A stretch of 64,000 nucleotides of DNA, from positions 1 to 64,000 of the forward strand of contig JAPFFF010000036.1 of NCBI GenBank assembly GCA_039105265.1. Direction: 5' to 3'. Source of the DNA: Tritrichomonas musculus (lineage: Eukaryota > Parabasalia > Tritrichomonadida > Tritrichomonadidae). Both the position numbers and the translations under genes were made by a program. The notes under the pieces were generated by a model. It ran no database searches, was not told where the DNA came from, and saw only the letters and a list, made by a program, of their open reading frames with translations. Below are positions 48,784-59,938 of this stretch, one piece after another (positions within the stretch are counted from its first letter, which is position 1; the number at the start of each line of letters is the position of its first letter).

Positions 48784-49140
48784 TTATATTTTTGCCAAGC
48801 AGCATATGAACTTAAATGCAGCATTATTGTCACTTTGCACCTTCCCATATTTAATGAAATAACGCCAAGCAGATTTAGCATGAGGCGATCCTTTATAGGC
48901 CAAAATTTCACCACTACAACGTTCTCTAAATAATTTGCCCTTCATATTATTAGCAAATATTTCTAATTCATCCCTAAAACACTTTGCTGGTATCCAATTA
49001 AAAGGTGCTCTACATGCCACATCATTATTTGTGATATCTATGTATTTAAAATTGTGTTCTCTTTTCAAATCTGCAACTTTTTGATTTGTTATAGGTGGAT
49101 TAAAACGAATTTGACCTTGAATAATTATTATATCTGTCAT
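48784..49140 (-). CDS. Unrecognised protein, 118 aa
   Basis: Open from an ATG at 49140 (MTDIIIIQGQIRF). It is a compact alpha/beta-looking protein with conserved-looking Trp/Cys motifs (CRAPFNWIPAKCFRDELEIF, KSAWRYFIKYGKV). No membrane segment or known motif is seen. It follows a Rep-like fossil on the same strand and may be of the same origin, but the sequence gives no proof. Confidence 0.35.
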   Translation of the reverse strand: MTDIIIIQGQIRFNPPITNQKVADLKREHNFKYIDITNNDVACRAPFNWIPAKCFRDELEIFANNMKGKLFRERCSGEILAYKGSPHAKSAWRYFIKYGKVQSDNNAAFKFICCLAKI

Positions 49141-49199
49141 TTTGAATAAAAATAAATTACGGCATTTTACGATTATAATTGTTTTCAAAAATTAATCTA

Positions 49200-49495
49200 A
49201 TGGGGGTTCACCAAATTCTTGGAAGTCATGTTTTCTCGTATTGTTATTAAGAATATATCGAATTCACCAGCTGTTTCTACGAGGCACTTCTAAATGAGCA
49301 TTATGACCAAATAAGCTCTTAACACACTTCATATCTTCTGGATTTTTGAAAAAAATGAATGCATGACCATGATATCTGCCATTCTCACAAGTATCTTCGC
49401 ATGTACATAGATAAGTGGAGTTATCTGGCAGCTCTTTAGAATATTCATGTGTCTAGAATGTGATCATATAGTTCCTTCTTTTTCCCCACATTTGT
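49200..49495 (-). pseudogene. Rep-like fossil (CRESS-DNA-virus or HUH-type replication protein family)
   Basis: Minus-strand translation in pieces shows a Rep-like N-terminal endonuclease pattern: a His-containing motif with RYHGHAFIFFKNP, then AHLEVPRR and a FGEPP-type ending as in CRESS Rep proteins. Only this domain is visible, with no helicase domain. It looks broken, with at least two interruptions, and is therefore old. Integrated Rep copies are known from several anaerobic protists. The family call is by eye. Confidence 0.45.
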
Positions 49496-49536
49496 TTTTT
49501 GATATGACGATAAAAAATATAAAAATATAAAAATAA

Positions 49537-49545
49537 AAATAAAAA
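49537..49545. repeat. 9-bp target site duplication of the MULE (left)
   Basis: AAATAAAAA is repeated at 60448-60456 directly outside the two terminal repeats. Nine bp is the Mutator-type length. It is A-rich, so by itself it is weak evidence. Confidence 0.7.
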
Positions 49546-50073
49546 GGGGAATACTTATCGCCCCCGATACTTATTGACCCCGGAGGTTAAGGTCAATATT
49601 GACCTTGTATCGTACATCAGAAAAAAAAGTTCGAAACTTTTTTGCACTTTTGCAAAAAAAACCATGAGTAGCTACTCATGCTTTTTTTCATCTTTTTTCT
49701 ATATAAAAAAATTATAAACGTATTATTTTAGTATTAGTCGATATTGATCTTTATTATAAACATTCGCTAATAAGCAATCAGACAAAAGTATTTTCAGGCT
49801 ATCACTTTATTGTTTTAAGCTATATACCTACGTATGTTCCAGCATTTCATTAATATTATTTATATTAAAAACTATATATTTCTTCAAAATCAAAAAGCAA
49901 TCATATTAATATAAGCGATACCATTATATATTTTATGCAACTAGATTTGGCATTTAATTTCTACTTTATGAATATATCTTATAAAATTTCGATAATAAAA
50001 ATTGATTAGATTGAGAAATTTTGATGTTTATAAGTTTGTTATATATGAAATAAATTGATTTTTATATTTTTAA
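49546..50073. repeat. MULE terminal inverted repeat, left
   Basis: 528 bp matching the reverse complement of 59939-60447. It contains two perfect palindromes: AAGGTCAATATTGACCTT (about 49588-49605) and CATGAGTAGCTACTCATG (about 49664-49681). A segment of about 20 bp near 49912-49935 is absent from the right arm. Confidence 0.92.
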
Positions 50074-51069
50074 TCATCAAGATCACGGTTAGATGGTATC
50101 TTAAAAAAAATATCATATTTATATTTTATCTCATTCAATACATATCATTAAAAACTATAATATTGTAATTGATGTTAATCACATAATTAAAATGCCATGA
50201 TTAAACTCAATAAATAATTTTCGCCTAACTTAATGACCTTCTTTGTTAGTTCTGTTTTTAATTGGACAAAAATGAAATGGCTTTGAATGGATGTCGCTTT
50301 GACAAAACTTTGATCTGAACTGAATTGACCTTGATTCTACCTGAATTGTTGTTTTTTTGGAAAAAATTTTTAAATGACAGAGCAATTGACTTTTATCATT
50401 TGTTTTAGTTGATGAAAGACTTTGAATTAATTGTGTTGATGCTTCAAATATCACCCTTATATTATTTTAACTTAATTTTTACTTTTGAGTTACCTATTTT
50501 AACTTAAGTTATTATTAACGAGATATTATTCGAATTAACATTTGAGCTATTATTAATTGATGAAATGTTATTGTTGATATATTATTGAAATGGTAGAAGT
50601 TCTTACCTTTAGATTGTAATTGGTAATTTGATATATTATTAAAGAAAAATATGAAAGTGATATTAGGAGGTGAAATGTAAGGTGAAAAATCGCCCATTTA
50701 CCTTTGAATTATATTTAAATGAAATGTTATTTAGGTGATTATTATTTGATGGATTATTATTTAATGATATATTGATTTGATTAGAATTGAATTGGGATTA
50801 GAATATCATTGAAATGAATTGCGATGAAATATTATTAAAATGAATTGTATTTGTCATGTTTTGACTTGAACTATGATTAAAGGAATATTTTTTATTAAGA
50901 TATTATTGAAATGGTTTGATTGAAATTTTTTTTGTAATAGATGAGATATTATTAAAAACTAGAACGCCACTTTTTGAGCTTCGCTCAAAAAGTGTCTTTT
51001 ACCTTAAAAATTGATTTTTTCTATTTTCCAAATCAAAAACATTTTTTTAATAAAGCAAATTCTTTTCAT
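50074..51069. other. MULE interior: diverged AT-rich repeats
   Basis: No gene. From about 50460 to 50960 the DNA is made of loosely repeated GAAATRTTATT and TTATTGAAATG units. Short minus-strand frames here are by-products of the repeats. Confidence 0.5.
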
Positions 51070-51945
51070 CTAAACTCTTCGAAGAGTTTATCCTCATTTA
51101 TTCTTGCCAAACTTTGTCTAATCTCCTCTTTCTCATTCAATATCATTTATTCTCTTGTTCCAATTTTTTCATTTAATCTTAATTATTCTCATCTATCTCT
51201 TCCAATCTTATTATTCTCATTAAATCTTATCTATTCCCTTCAGTCTCATTTATTCCATCGCATCTCCTGTATTATCATCTTTTTCATCTAATCTTTTTTA
51301 TTTTCATCTTTCTCATTCAATCCAATCTATTCTCATTTATTCTTCTTTATTTTCATCTTTATAATTTAATATTTCTTATTCTTATCTTTTTCAATTAGTC
51401 TTTTCTATTCTCTTCTATATCATCTAATTTAACTTATTCTCATTTTTCTTATCTAATTTCTCTTATTCTTTTTCATCTGACCCAATCTCTCTTATCCTAA
51501 TCTTTCATATCCATTTTCTTCTATTCTCTTCTATTTCATCCAATTTTTCTTTTTCTCATTTATCTTATTCAATCTTTCTTATTCTCATTCTCTTCCATCT
51601 TATCCAATCTCTCATATTCTCTTCTATCTCATTTGATCTTTCTTATTCTCTTCTATCTCATTTAATCTTTCTCATCCAATCTCATTTATCTTATCTAATC
51701 TCACTTATTCTCTTCTCTCTAAATTATTCTTTCTCATCCAATATCACCTATTCTCTCCTATTTCATCTAATCTTTCTTATTCTCTTTTATCTTATTCAAT
51801 CTTTCTTATTCTCATTCTCTTCTATCATATCGAATCTCTCATATTCTCTTCTATCTCATTTGATCTTTCTTATTCTCTTCTATCTCATTTAATCTTTCTT
51901 ATTCTCTTTTATCTTATCCAATATTTCTTATTCTCATTCTTTTCA
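51070..51945. repeat. Pyrimidine-rich repeat tract within the MULE
   Basis: About 0.87 kb of nearly pure C/T on this strand, built from variants of TCTTATTCTCATTCTCTTCTATCTCATT. Some 40-60-bp blocks repeat almost exactly (about 51580-51640 and 51820-51890). No coding potential. Confidence 0.8.
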
Positions 51946-52085
51946 ATTCCCGTTTAATAATAATAATATTATTAATAAAAAAAAAGATTTGAGTTTAAAA
52001 AAAATTCTCTTTATTAAAAAAACCGATAAGTGTAGCATTTTATCTTATCCAATCTTTCTTATTCATCACCAATAAGTGTAGCATT
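51946..52085. other. Junction between repeat tracts
   Basis: Contains two copies of AATAAGTGTAGCATT-like sequence (about 52026 and 52070) between the pyrimidine tract and the minisatellite. Confidence 0.4.
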
Positions 52086-52089
52086 CCGG

Positions 52090-53738
52090 TGATGAGTTGC
52101 TTTTATACTGAGTTGTTTCTTGGCTAAGTTGATTCTTTGCTGAGTTGTTTCTTGGCTGAGTTGTTTCTTAGTTGAGTTGATTCTTGGCTGAGTTGTTCAT
52201 TTGCTAAGTTGTTTCTTGGGTAAGTTGTTTCTTGGAGAGATGCTCCTTGGCTGAGATGCTCCTTGGCTGAGTTGCTCCTTGGGTGAGTAGTATCTTGGCT
52301 GAGTTGTTTCATGGCTGAGTAGTATTTTGGCTGAGTTGTTTCTTGGCTAAGTTGTTTCTTGGCTGAGTTGTTTCTTAGTTGAGTTGATTCTTGGCTGAGT
52401 TGTTCATTTGCTAAGTTGCTCCTTGGCTAAGTTGCTCCTTGGATAAGTTGTTTCTTGGGTAAGTTGTTTCTTGGAGAGATGCTCCTTGGCTGAGTTGCTC
52501 CTTGGCTGATTTGTTTCTTGGCTGAGTTTCTCCTTGGCTGAATTGTTTCTTGGCTGAGTTGTTTCTTAGTTGAGTTTATTCTTGGCTGAGTTTATTCTTG
52601 GCTGAGTTGTTCATTTGCTAAGTTGCTCCTTGGCTAAGTTGTTTCTTGGGTAAGTTGTTTCTTGGAGAGATGCTCCTTGGCTGAGTTGCTCCTTGGGTGA
52701 GTAGTATCTTGGCTGAGTTGTTTCTTGGCTGAGTTGTTTCTTGGCTGAGTTGTTTCATGGCTGAGTAGTATTTTGGCTGAGTTGCTCCTTGGCTGATTTG
52801 TTTCTTGGCTGAGTTGTTCCTTGGCTGAGTTGTTTCATGGCTGAGTAGTATTTTGGCTGAGTTGCTCCTTGGCTGAGTTGTTTCTTGGCTAAGTTGTTTC
52901 TTGGCTGAGTTGTTTCTTAGTTGAGTTTATTCTTGGCTGAGTTTATTCTTGGCTGAGTTGTTCATTTGCTAAGTTGCTCCTTGGCTAAGTTGTTTCTTGG
53001 GTAAGTTGTTTCTTGGAGAGATGCTCCTTGGCTGAGTTGCTCCTTGGGTGAGTAGTATCTTGGCTGAGTTGTTTCATGGCTGAGTAGTATTTTGGCTGAT
53101 TTGCTCCTTGGCTAAGTTGTTTCTTGGCTGAGATGCTCATTGGCTGAGTTGCTCCTTGGCTGAGTTGTTCCTTTGTTGAGTTGTTTCTTAGCTGAGTTGA
53201 TCCTTGGTTAAGTTGCTCCTTAGCTGAGTTGTTTCTTGGCTAAGTTGCTCCTTGAATGAGATGCTCCTTGGCTGAGTTGCTCCTTGGGTGAGTAGTATCT
53301 TGGCTGAGTTGCTCCTTGGCTGAGTTGCTCCTTGGCTGAGTTGTTTCTTGGCTGAGTTGTTTCATGGCTGAGTAGTATCTTGGCTGAGTTGTTCATTTGC
53401 TAAGTTGCTCCTTAGCTAAGTTGTTTCTTGGCTGAGATGCTCATTGGCTGAGTTGTTCCTTTGTTGAGTTGTTTCTTAGCTGAGTTGATCCTTGGTTAAG
53501 TTGCTCCTTAGCTGAGTTGTTTCTTGGCTAAGTTGCTCCTTGAATGAGATGCTCCTTGGCTGAGTTGTTCCTTTGCTGAGTTGTTTCTTGGCTGAGTTGC
53601 TCCTTGGTTAAGTTGTTTCTTGGCTGAGTTGTTCATTAGCTATGTTGCCCCTTGGGTAAGTTGTTTCTTATTTGAGATGCTCCTTGGCTGAGTTGCTCCT
53701 TGGCTGAGTAGCTCCTTGGCTGAGTTGCTTATTGACTG
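52090..53738. repeat. 16-bp minisatellite, about 100 units, within the MULE
   Basis: Units of the form CTCCTTGGCTGAGTTG and TTTCTTGGCTGAGTTG, 16 bp long, repeat for 1.65 kb with higher-order blocks: the stretch from TTGTTTCTTAGTTGAG to TTCATTTGCTAAGTTG recurs several times. Because 16 is not a multiple of three, the apparent minus-strand frame has a 16-residue period and is an artefact. Confidence 0.93.
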
Positions 53739-56346
53739 AGGACTGATTAAAAAATAATCTAATTGAATTAATTGAACAAATAACAATAATAAATAAATAA
53801 AAAAAAAATAAAAAAATAATCTAATTCAATTAATTCAATTAATAAAAAAAAAATTCATTTTGAATGAAAACTACCTTTTATTCGCAATTTAGTGCTTAAA
53901 AAAGAGAAGATTCATTGTAAGAATAATACGGAGATTTTAAATATCACAAAAGAACTGCAAAAAAGTTGATTTTAAAATTGAGAGGGCCAGCGTTTATATA
54001 TATATATAGATTATTTGAGTGAGTGATATTAGTTTATTTTTGAATTGAATTAGAAGTGAAAAGATCTGATTTTATCCTGCTTTTTTTAATATGAGATATA
54101 AATGATTAGGTTTTGTTGATATTATATTAAAATTAATGTGAATGTTTATAATAATTTTCAATAATTATATATAAACAGGCTTTATGTTGAATTCTAATTT
54201 AAAAATATTAAATCTAAAAAAATGATATTTTGGAAAAATGTAACTATTTTTGTAAATATAGATATTACGGATTGTCCAATAAATCGAATATTTTTATTAT
54301 TTTGACAAATTATTAAATTAATGAAAATTAACATATTGATATTTGTCAGCTTTGTGTATCATTTTTATTAGGTAACGGTTATTTTTTCAATGAAATATTG
54401 ATATGACTAACCTTAAAAGTAGGTAAAAGCAAGTCAAATTAATTCATTTTAATAATATTTCATCCCAATTCAACATAAGAAAATGCTGAGAAAAAATATG
54501 TTTTTTTACAGAATACAGGTTTTTTTCAGCAACAAGTTTTTCTTGAATGGATTAACATTACTGATATTAGTATTTAAATTCAAATTGTTTATTCAATAAT
54601 TAAAAGCAAAATTGATTTCAAATACTTTCATTGTTTGTTAAAAAACACATGTAATATAAAACACATCGATTCAAATACTAATATATTATATCATGCATAT
54701 GTAATGGTACACTTTATTACAATTAGAATATGTATTATGATTTAAAATTTTAAATTTTGTTTTATAAAATTTTTAAAAATTTTACCATCAAATCCAAATT
54801 GTTACTTTCTTAAATCTCCTTATAATAATAACTGTATTGATTAGATACTATTGCTGTTGAATCTGGATTTTATATTTGTTATTTAAGATGAGCTGCCAAA
54901 AAAAAAGAGATATTGATTGAATATTTGAGAATTATCATTGAATGCGAAGATTATAGGTTAAGGCCGTGCTCCCTACTTTTACCCAGCCTAAACCGCTCCT
55001 TACAAGCTCATCTACAACTCTCTTTGCTCACTAGATGACTTCAAAAACTCATTTTAATTATCACACTTTAAACTCTTCTCTCTTTGTTTTGTTATTTTAG
55101 TTTATAGATATGAATATACCATCAGATCTAAATACAAACAGTACACCAATAGAAACCTTATCTATACTTCTCGCAAAACGCAGTAAATATATAATCTATT
55201 CAAAGATGTTAGAATATGTGATTCTCATGAGCATCAGAAGTTGATCTAATGTTGCCTTGCCTGCCTTCAAAATGAACTTGTTTTCTGAATGTTTAATTGG
55301 CAGTCTAATCTTTATTTCTGTTTCTCTCAACCAATTGTTCTACAGATGATATATTACCCAGAGAGATCTGAATGATGATTGATAGTATCTTCTCTTCTAT
55401 AATACTTCAACATCCTAAGAATAGTAAGAAATTGGTTTGTAATTTCTAAAATCAATTTTTTCAAATTATGTATTTTCTTGTTCGATTCATATTTAAAGCA
55501 ATCTTTTAATCTATCACACTCTTTCTTATCTTCTATCTTGAAATGCTTTGCTACTTGTCTTCCTTTTTTAATATGCTATTTACTTGTTTTATGGTATTTA
55601 TCAATCTCTGTTCCTTCTTCATCAAATTCATTAAATATAATTTAGTTGGAAGGCCTTCAAATAAATCCTTTCAGCAACTGTCTGGAGGTTATCAATGGTA
55701 TTATACTGGTGACTTCTATAAATTGATTTTAATTGATGAATGATATATCTAATTGATTGAAAACAGCGATTCAAAAAAAGGAAGAAAATCTTGTATTAAT
55801 TATAAAGGAACATGTTTTTGGTAGCAATTACCCAACATTTGAAACCCTATTGAATGGGAGATTCAATAATCCTACCATATAATACTTTTACAAATAATGA
55901 ATATATTTAATTGATTTCATTTATAATCTAATGAATTCAAATCTTTTTATACTTGCTCAAAAGAATGATTTTGTATAAAAATCTATAAAAAAAAAACAAT
56001 ATATGCTTTTTTGATTTTATTTATTTCTAAAGCTTTCACTTTTTTATAAAGTATATTATATACATATAATTAAAATTATATACCAAAATCAAATTTTGCT
56101 TTTTTTATTTACTTTATTAGATATTGAATAGGTTTGTTTGATGCAAATCTTCCATTTTAAGATTTTGTTTCTGTTTCTTTTAATATCTAAATAATAAGAT
56201 TTTTGATTGCTTTAAAATGATATTATATTTTAATTATTCTAGTTTATTTAAATAATAATAAATATAAACAATATACCGTTTATAATTACAAAAATCGTTT
56301 ATTTTTAAAAGTATTCAATTTGTTATATTTTATTTATTTCATTTTT
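53739..56346. other. MULE interior: long AT-rich stretch without a recognised gene
   Basis: Contains an ATTCAATTAATTCAATTAAT-type repeat (about 53755-53860), a short TA run at about 53998, and a slightly less AT-rich part at 54960-55700. A 66-codon frame at 55543-55743 with a hydrophobic N-half is unrecognised and probably chance. Confidence 0.45.
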
Positions 56347-56892
56347 ATGTTTGAGAATTTCATCGAAGATGCTCCAGATCTACAAATAGACACACCTGAT
56401 TTATTCAAGCATACTATTGAAAAAATAGTAGACGAAGATCTTAATCATTACTTTAATTTTAATGATTATATTAAAAACTTATACTCAGAACTTAACTGTG
56501 GAGTTCCATATTTTGCTCGCCATACATCACTCAATTTTTCAAAAAAATGTACTTGGCGTTTTGAATGCTGCTATGGAGGAAGAACACGAAAAACGATTAA
56601 AAATACAAGAAAAAGTTGGAAATGTAAAAGTTATATTGAATTTACTGTTGAAAAAAAAGGAAATAACATGTATATAACCTTAAAAAAAGCAGATTGGACT
56701 CATTCACATCCAGTAGAAGGATTATTTAATATATCAAATTCAATAATTCCTGAATCCAAAATAATGGAAATAAGCGATGCGATTCAAAAAGGTGCTTTAC
56801 CTACCGAAATACGTAAAAAACCAGATTATGCCTTAATTCCTCCGAAAAAGTTTTACCAAATAAAACAAAAGTGCAAAAAAATAAAGAATTAA
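56347..56892 (+). CDS. MULE transposase, N-terminal frame (FAR1-like DNA-binding domain)
   Basis: 181 codons from the ATG. After an acidic start, the segment YFARHTSLNFSKKCTWRFEC to WKCKSYIEFTVEKKGNNMYI and WTHSHPV is a FAR1/WRKY-GCM1-type zinc domain, with the Cys residues and a THSHP His pair. It ends in TAA after KCKKIKN at an A7 run. The rest of the transposase continues in the -1 frame from 56871. A one-base slip at the A7 would join them. Whether this is programmed frameshifting or mutation is not clear. Confidence 0.8.
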   Translation: MFENFIEDAPDLQIDTPDLFKHTIEKIVDEDLNHYFNFNDYIKNLYSELNCGVPYFARHTSLNFSKKCTWRFECCYGGRTRKTIKNTRKSWKCKSYIEFTVEKKGNNMYITLKKADWTHSHPVEGLFNISNSIIPESKIMEISDAIQKGALPTEIRKKPDYALIPPKKFYQIKQKCKKIKN

Positions 56893-58934
56893 ATGAAATA
56901 GAATTATTTATTCAAAACTGTGAAAATATCAAAGATATTTTCCACATTGTAAACCATTGGAAAACTGAACAATTAACAAATGTAACAAAATACAATGGAT
57001 CCACATTTATTTCAAAACGTTTTTATGATTTGAATATAGCCACCGATATTGTTTTCATGGATGACACATGCTGCGTTAATTATTTTGATTTTCCACTTAT
57101 TTGTATTACTTTTGAAGATTTTAATGGAGTCCGTCAATTGTTGGCTTTTGGTTTTTTACCAAGCAAAGAAGAAAAAGATTTTAATAGTTTTCTTTATGAT
57201 ATCAAAAACTATATTAGCAAACCTATTCGAGTTTTTATAGTTGACCGTTTAAAATCTCAAGCCAAATCAATTAAAAATATTTTTATTAACGCTGAAATAG
57301 TTTATTGTCGAGTTCATCTTGAAAGAAATATCAGAACAACGTTCGGTCATTATTCTAAAATAGGTAGTTTAATACACCAATTATTTAATGGAAAGATCAC
57401 GAATGAAATATATTTAAATAACTTAGATGAACTGATTGATCAGATAAAAAAGCACAAAAATGCTTTAATTAGATTACGTGAAGAATTCAATTCTTATTGC
57501 CCTTCATATTTGTCTCAATTACGTTTAAGAAATAATTACACGACAAATCCACAAGAAGGATTTTTTGGTAACTTCAAACAGCGTTTTGGGAATCAAAGAA
57601 TATCTTTGAGCGAACTTTTAAACGGCGTTGTTGGCTTTTATCAAGCAGCAATAGTGAATAGTATGAAAATAACTCCTAAAAAATTCAAAAAAAATATATG
57701 TTCTGCACCAAATTTAGGTGTATTGGCATTCGATAAATTATGTGATCAATTGAAAGAATCATCTCACATAATGAATTTACTTAAAAGCGAAAATAATGAA
57801 GATATAATAAAAGGACGAGAGATATTAAATAAAGAATGCAAATGCATAATAAAACATGAATTTGGTCTTCCATGTTATCATGATATAATTAATAATGCAA
57901 CAAATACATTAAATCCAATTATTCCAATTGAATCGATTCCAAATATTTATTTTTATTCAGGTCCAAGCATCGAAGAAGAAACAAAGATTGTTAATATTCA
58001 AGATGACAATGGTGAAAAAATTGATTTTTCATTTACTAATTTAATGTCGATGTTTGCAAAGGTTGCGGTTAAAGCACCTAAAAATAAGAAAATTCAAGAA
58101 AATATAGTTTCAATGTTCCAAGAAATTGATAAATCAGAAATAGATGACAATCCAGAACCTTTAACTTTAAAGGAAAAAGGAAGAAAACCAAGCAGGCCTG
58201 CAATCAGGAATTCAGGTGCCAAAAAAAGAAAGAGAACCAATCAATGCGGATATTGCCATGGATATGGTCATAATAAAGCTACTTGTAAACTTTATAAGCT
58301 CAGTTTACAAAGCAATGAAAAAGATGAAAAGAATGATCAATTCAATAATCAAATTGATGAAGAAAACAATCATTTCAATAATGGAAATAATGATTTAGAT
58401 GAGAATGATATACAGTATTATTCTAGTGATAGTAACGAAAATCAATTAAATGATTTTTCAAATAATTGCAATTCAGATAATATGAACTATTTTGCAAATG
58501 ATTCAAGTGATGATTTAATTAACGATTTTAATGATCTAAAATCTAATTCAAATAATTTGAAAGATTATTCAGAAAATGAAGAAACCGATTTATCTAATGA
58601 TGATTCAATTCAAAACATTGAATCATATTTGGAACATTTATCAAACAATCAAATAAAAATATTAGAAAAGTGTCCAAGCTTCAAGAAATTCATCATTCAA
58701 ATTACTCAACCAAAAAATCAATATGACAGACCCACGGTTAATGGAATATATTATTCTCAGTACCCAACAATTTTAAGATATGCATCATCTCATTTGATTG
58801 AAGGAGAAGCAGCTGAAATTAATGCAATAAAACTAATTTATTTGATGAACTTTAATGCTGAAATCCCAAACAATCTCATACCAGAAATCTTAGAAATGGT
58901 GAAATATTTTGTTGATGATGATATAGGTATTTGA
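56871..58934 (+). CDS. MULE transposase, catalytic frame (DDE, SWIM, zinc knuckle)
   Basis: 687 codons, opening at a GTG in the overlap with the preceding frame. The probable DDE residues are the Asp of VFMDDTCC (64 or 65), Asp125 of VFIVDRLKS, and Glu229 of NPQEGFFGNF. A SWIM zinc finger follows (C323, C325, C335, H337: CKCIIKHEFGLPCYH), then a basic AT-hook-like KGRKPSRPA and a CCHC knuckle (CGYCHGYGHNKATC, about 459-472). The C-terminus is a long Asn/Asp/Ser-rich region ending in a helical segment. No further breaks were noticed. It catalyses excision and insertion of the element. Confidence 0.88.
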   Translation: MQKNKELNEIELFIQNCENIKDIFHIVNHWKTEQLTNVTKYNGSTFISKRFYDLNIATDIVFMDDTCCVNYFDFPLICITFEDFNGVRQLLAFGFLPSKEEKDFNSFLYDIKNYISKPIRVFIVDRLKSQAKSIKNIFINAEIVYCRVHLERNIRTTFGHYSKIGSLIHQLFNGKITNEIYLNNLDELIDQIKKHKNALIRLREEFNSYCPSYLSQLRLRNNYTTNPQEGFFGNFKQRFGNQRISLSELLNGVVGFYQAAIVNSMKITPKKFKKNICSAPNLGVLAFDKLCDQLKESSHIMNLLKSENNEDIIKGREILNKECKCIIKHEFGLPCYHDIINNATNTLNPIIPIESIPNIYFYSGPSIEEETKIVNIQDDNGEKIDFSFTNLMSMFAKVAVKAPKNKKIQENIVSMFQEIDKSEIDDNPEPLTLKEKGRKPSRPAIRNSGAKKRKRTNQCGYCHGYGHNKATCKLYKLSLQSNEKDEKNDQFNNQIDEENNHFNNGNNDLDENDIQYYSSDSNENQLNDFSNNCNSDNMNYFANDSSDDLINDFNDLKSNSNNLKDYSENEETDLSNDDSIQNIESYLEHLSNNQIKILEKCPSFKKFIIQITQPKNQYDRPTVNGIYYSQYPTILRYASSHLIEGEAAEINAIKLIYLMNFNAEIPNNLIPEILEMVKYFVDDDIGI

Positions 58935-59938
58935 AATAATACATTTTGATTTAGAGATGCCTTTTTTTAAGTTAAAAATTAAATTTTATAATTGTTTGCT
59001 TTTTTTTCCTTCTATTTTTTTAAGCCAATAAATAATATTACAATATTTTAAATGATTGGTAATGATTAATATAATTACTCTTATTAAAATAACAAATGAA
59101 CTGTACATTTATATTATTAAATTAAAAGATATGAATTTGATGATCGAAAATAAAGTTTGAGCAAATTGAGAAATTTTAATATTTATGAACTTACTATATG
59201 ATAATTATAATTGCTTTTATGATTTTAGTTATCAAAATAAGATCACCATTATGCATATTTTTCTTATAAAAAATCAATAGTTTTTCATTCAATGCATTTG
59301 TCAACAAATGACTATACAAATTCCTTGAAAATGATATAATAATGTTTAATACATGAGAATAGAACTAAATAAATAGATTATTCCAAAAGAAAAATATAAA
59401 TTAATAAAAGATTTCTTTTATTAAATTTCAAAATGAATTTTCATATTAAAGCTATTGACAAGTATTATACTATAACAAATATAATGCAATAGCAATGATT
59501 TGAAATTAGTATATGAACATAAAGTAAATGATGACCTGCAACTTCATATACTAATAAAACTTTTTCTGGCACTTAGATGCCATAATAGAATAATTCATCT
59601 GCAATATCTTAACAAGCATGCCAATTTGAAAAGTTTTCACCATATCATTATGATTCATATTAATAAAGTGAAGTTCAATTTTAACAGCATTTTTGCTTAT
59701 AAAAAATGATAGGCTTTTAATATTTTTAAAGACATCCATATTTTTATGTATACATTATCCTTGGTTGTTAATTTTCAAAATATATAATTAATCGCTCAAG
59801 AAACTTTCCAGCTGAATGAATATATATATTGCTTTATTTGTCATAATGAAACAAAAAATTGCAAATTTCAAAAACAAACCGTAATGTTGATGATTAAATT
59901 TGTAATTAGTTTTTGTTTATAATCGATAATTTAAGATA
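58935..59938. other. MULE 3' non-coding region
   Basis: AT-rich DNA between the transposase stop and the right terminal repeat. Short frames near 59500-59740 on both strands are not recognisable. Confidence 0.5.

Noticed and set aside
49600-49680. Palindromes considered as a transcription terminator or tRNA-like structure
   Set aside because: They lie within a terminal inverted repeat copied at the other MULE end. GTTCGAAAC near 49631 resembles a T-loop, but no acceptor or anticodon stem is present.
52124-52312. Open frame with Gln/Ser/Thr-rich repeats on the minus strand
   Set aside because: It has a 16-residue period produced by the 16-bp minisatellite and stops occur in most of the array.
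52090-53738. CRISPR array
   Set aside because: Units are directly adjacent without unique spacers, in a eukaryotic transposon, so it is a minisatellite.
55543-55743. 66-codon frame with hydrophobic N-half inside the MULE
   Set aside because: No family, no supporting context, and composition typical of T-rich DNA.
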